DNA of 18,787 nucleotides, taken from assembly GCA_041744575.1 (NCBI GenBank), contig JBGTKP010000023.1:1-18787 (forward strand). The letters run 5' to 3'. This stretch comes from JTS-RE37 sp041744575. GTDB lineage: Bacteria > Bacteroidota > Bacteroidia > Flavobacteriales > Flavobacteriaceae. Below are positions 16,463-18,787 of the stretch, one piece after another. Every line of letters begins with the position of its first letter. The stretch's first letter is position 1. Made by a program: the position numbers and the translations under genes. A model generated the notes under the pieces. That model searched no databases, was not told where the DNA came from, and worked only from the letters and a program-made list of their open reading frames with translations.

Positions 16463-18448
16463 ATGAGATACCTGCCCTTGATGCTATTGGTCTTTCTGAC
16501 CCATGGCCTTTTTTCCCAGGAAGATAGCATTCCACCCCCCGTCAAAGAGGACTCCCTGCGCATCAAAAAGAAGAAATCTGTCCGGGCGGATGATAAAACA
16601 ACCGCTGCCGAAACTATTTCCATCAGGGATTACCAAATTATCAACCACTTCCGTGACACTACCTTCCTGGACACCACCCTGACTATTGAGAAGGAATACA
16701 GATTTAATTATTTGCGGAAAGACGATTTTGAACTGATGCCTTTTTCCAACGTAGGGCAGCCTTATAATGCGCTAGGGCGCACTTTTGAAAAGGTATCTCT
16801 CTATCCTTCCATTGGGGCACAGGCCAAACATTTCAATTATCTCGAAGTGGAGGACATTCATTATTACAATGTAGCCACTCCGATGACGGATTTATTCTTT
16901 AAAACCACTTTTGAAGAGGGTCAGTTGCTGGATGCGATGCTGACCTTCAATACCTCTAAACGATTAAATTTTTCAATTGCCTATAAGGGCTTCAGATCTT
17001 TGGGAAAATACCAGTTCAGTCAGGCGGAATCCGGAAATTTCAGGAGTACCGTCAATTATCTCACCCCCGGGGGAAGATATGGTTTAAGGGCACATGTGGC
17101 AGCACAGGATATTGAATCGCAGGAAAACGGCGGCCTGACAGAACCAGAACTGCAGTTCGAGTCCGACGACCCGGAGTTCCAGGACAGGTCGCGGATCGAT
17201 GTGGCTTTTGCAGACGCGACCAACAAGGTCCTTGGGAAAAGGTATTACCTGGAGCATTTTTATGAATTGATAAAAAAGCAACGGGATTCGGGGGCAGTGC
17301 GCTCATCGGCGCTTACAGTCGGCCATACTTTTGGCTATGAGACCAAATTTTATCAGTTCCTGCAAGGAGGGCAAAACGACTACTTCGGATCATCCTTTCT
17401 GACGCCGGTTGATGACAAAGCCCATCTAAAAACCATGTACAATGATGTCAGTCTGACCTTTACCAGCAAATTCCTGGGCAGCCTTAAAGGGTACGTCTCC
17501 TTATACAATTATAATTACTACTTCAACAGTATCCTGATTACCGACACAGAACAAATTCCAAACCGCTTGCAGGGAGAGGAGATTACTTTGAGGGCAGACT
17601 ACAGTAAGCAAATAGGGGATTTCAGGCTCAGTGGGCGGGGAGCCGCGACGGTTTTAGGGGAGCTTACCGGCAGCATGCTCAACGCAACAGCCGGATATAG
17701 GATCAGGGATAAACACAACCTGACGGCAGAAGTGTATTCCTCTACCAGAATGCCTGATTTTAATTTTCTGTTGTACCAATCGGATTACGAGAATTACAAC
17801 TGGAATAATTCCGGGGTTTTTGATGAACAGAAAGTGAATACCCTTAAACTCCGGCTGGAATCACAACTGTGGGGAGATCTTTCGGTGGGTTATACCGCCG
17901 TGGATAATTACAGTTATTTCGCATCAGATGCGACCTCGGAGCAGATAGAAACGGGACAGGAAAACGCTTTTATAAAGCCAAGACAGGAAGCGGAAGGTGT
18001 GGGGTACCTGAAATTGAAGTATGGGAAAGAATTTCGCGTAGGTCACTGGGCACTCAATAATACCATGCTCTACCAGACGGTTTCTCAATCTAATACGATC
18101 CTCAACCTGCCGCAGTTTGTCACCAGGAATACCCTTTACTACGCCAATGATATATTTAAGAAAGCGATGTACCTGCAAACCGGGGTGACCTTTAAATATT
18201 TTACTTCTTATGCAATGGACGCCTATAATCCATTGCTCGGAGAATTCTATCTTCAGAACCGTCAGGAATTCGGTGGGTTTCCTATGCTCGATTTTTTTAT
18301 CAATGCCAAGGTCAGGCAAACCAGGATTTATTTAAAAGCGGAGCACTTTAATTCTTCATTTACCGGCAATACTTTTTATGCCGCACCTAATTATCCTTAC
18401 CGGGACTTTGTCATTCGGTTCGGATTGGTCTGGAACTTTTTTTCTTAG
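16463..18448 (+). CDS. Putative porin (Porin_10-like outer-membrane beta-barrel)
   Basis: The 661-residue protein has a signal peptide (1-19, ending GLFSQ) and then a short charged periplasmic segment with Pro-rich and Lys-rich parts (about 20-50, including RIKKKK). The long remainder alternates hydrophobic and polar residues, rich in Tyr, Phe and Asn, as in an outer-membrane barrel. It ends in an aromatic strand (FVIRFGLVWNFFS). Segments such as FNYLRKDDFELMPFSNVGQPYNALG (about 80-104) and the YSTTR-like and Tyr-rich strands fit the 'putative porin' family widely present in Flavobacteriia. Length and absence of plug or TonB motifs argue against a TonB-dependent receptor. It probably forms a passive or specific channel; the substrate is unknown. 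Its own promoter is evident, and an apparent rRNA operon leader follows 3'. Confidence 0.85.
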   Translation: MRYLPLMLLVFLTHGLFSQEDSIPPPVKEDSLRIKKKKSVRADDKTTAAETISIRDYQIINHFRDTTFLDTTLTIEKEYRFNYLRKDDFELMPFSNVGQPYNALGRTFEKVSLYPSIGAQAKHFNYLEVEDIHYYNVATPMTDLFFKTTFEEGQLLDAMLTFNTSKRLNFSIAYKGFRSLGKYQFSQAESGNFRSTVNYLTPGGRYGLRAHVAAQDIESQENGGLTEPELQFESDDPEFQDRSRIDVAFADATNKVLGKRYYLEHFYELIKKQRDSGAVRSSALTVGHTFGYETKFYQFLQGGQNDYFGSSFLTPVDDKAHLKTMYNDVSLTFTSKFLGSLKGYVSLYNYNYYFNSILITDTEQIPNRLQGEEITLRADYSKQIGDFRLSGRGAATVLGELTGSMLNATAGYRIRDKHNLTAEVYSSTRMPDFNFLLYQSDYENYNWNNSGVFDEQKVNTLKLRLESQLWGDLSVGYTAVDNYSYFASDATSEQIETGQENAFIKPRQEAEGVGYLKLKYGKEFRVGHWALNNTMLYQTVSQSNTILNLPQFVTRNTLYYANDIFKKAMYLQTGVTFKYFTSYAMDAYNPLLGEFYLQNRQEFGGFPMLDFFINAKVRQTRIYLKAEHFNSSFTGNTFYAAPNYPYRDFVIRFGLVWNFFS

Positions 18449-18635
18449 CACTCTCATTGAATAGGAAGAAGAGCCCAGCAAGGGGAATCTTTCTTTTGTC
18501 TTGATGCATGGGATTTCATTTTGTCGCGGCCTTTTGGTGCGGGAGGATGCGGATTTTTTTACAGGAGGTTGATGCTTCGTTTACAAGGGGTTACAGGAAG
18601 ATTTATTTTATGAAATATTTTTTTTTCATTTAGGG
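18449..18635 (+). promoter_or_regulatory. Non-coding upstream region of the rRNA operon promoter, with short repeats
   Basis: No plausible gene is present. Three imperfect copies of TTACARGRRG occur at 18559-18568, 18581-18590 and 18591-18600, starting about 77 bases before the -33 element. Just after them, ATGAAA (18610-18615) and TTTCAT (18624-18629) form a small AT-rich inverted repeat, and a T-tract of nine or more lies between. A/T-rich DNA here could act as an upstream activating region. A clear terminator for the porin gene was not found. Confidence 0.4.
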
Positions 18636-18666
18636 TTGTGCAAGCGAAAAAAGTCTTTTATATTTG
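18636..18666 (+). promoter_or_regulatory. Strong Bacteroidota promoter, probably of a rRNA operon
   Basis: TATATTTG at 18659-18666 is a perfect -7 element (TAnnTTTG), and TTGTG at 18636 supplies the -33 TTG with 20 bases between them, the optimum reported for this phylum. Start of transcription would be near 18672. No open reading frame follows within the window; the downstream leader is of rrn type. Confidence 0.75.
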
Positions 18667-18787
18667 CACCCGCTTTAAAGGGGATAATAATTCTTTTTAG
18701 GGTTTTGAAATAGTTCATTGACATATTGACAGACAGCGTTATTTTTTTTACTTCGCGAGAGGTTGGAAGGGTAATGCTCCAAGAATA
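18667..18787 (+). other. rRNA operon leader with boxA-like element, cut by the window edge
   Basis: AGTTCATTGACA at 18712-18723 matches 8 of 12 positions of the classical boxA antitermination sequence (TGCTCTTTAACA). It is followed by ATATTGACAGACAG, an arrangement resembling the segment that precedes 16S rRNA genes in Bacteroidota (from memory, not checked). The remaining bases to the edge, ending CAAGAATA, contain no coding frame. The mature 16S start is not reached, so the rRNA gene itself is not annotated. Confidence 0.6.

Overview
The window looks like a chromosomal segment from a Bacteroidota bacterium, most likely family Flavobacteriaceae. Four things point there: a SusC/SusD outer-membrane pair, a type IX secretion (T9SS) type A C-terminal sorting domain, Bacteroidota-type promoters (TAnnTTTG at -7) and A-rich start regions without Shine-Dalgarno sequences. 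The genus cannot be fixed from this sequence alone. Nearly every gene encodes an envelope or exported protein; the one clear cytoplasmic enzyme is ribonuclease HII.

Left block (about 37-5601, all leftward): a possible gene start at the left edge, a small secreted DUF3108/TapB-like protein (100-774), a protein combining a LamG/concanavalin-like middle with a C-terminal OmpA peptidoglycan-binding domain (951-2294), an 818-residue lipoprotein with a DUF3352-like N-terminal half and a propeller-like C-terminal half (2400-4856), and rnhB (5008-5601).

Middle block (5821-11192, rightward): a compact operon of a SusC-type TonB-dependent transporter, a SusD-type surface lipoprotein and a third lipoprotein in the SusE position, closed by a strong hairpin terminator at 11235-11260. 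No glycoside hydrolase, peptidase, sulfatase, sigma/anti-sigma pair or hybrid two-component regulator lies beside it, so the imported nutrient cannot be named from context.

Convergent block (11342-16305, leftward): a giant secreted protein, made of Asp-box (BNR/VPS10-type) propeller repeats, a CARDB-like domain, a jelly-roll-like region, thrombospondin type 3 calcium repeats and a T9SS sorting domain, followed with a 4-base ATGA overlap by a small lipoprotein with two fibronectin-III-like repeats. The overlap suggests coupled production of an exported adhesin-like or binding protein and a lipoprotein.

Right block (16409-18787, rightward): a porin-family outer-membrane protein with a perfect -7 promoter element, then a non-coding stretch that carries a strong Bacteroidota promoter, three short upstream repeats and a boxA-like element. 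This is best read as the promoter and leader of a ribosomal RNA operon whose 16S gene starts just beyond the window.

Nothing here is clearly a new defence or mobile system: there is no transposase, integrase, CRISPR array or toxin-antitoxin pair. The parts most worth a second look are the coupled T9SS/FN3 pair, the orphan SusC/SusD operon with its uncharacterised third lipoprotein, and the rrn upstream region.
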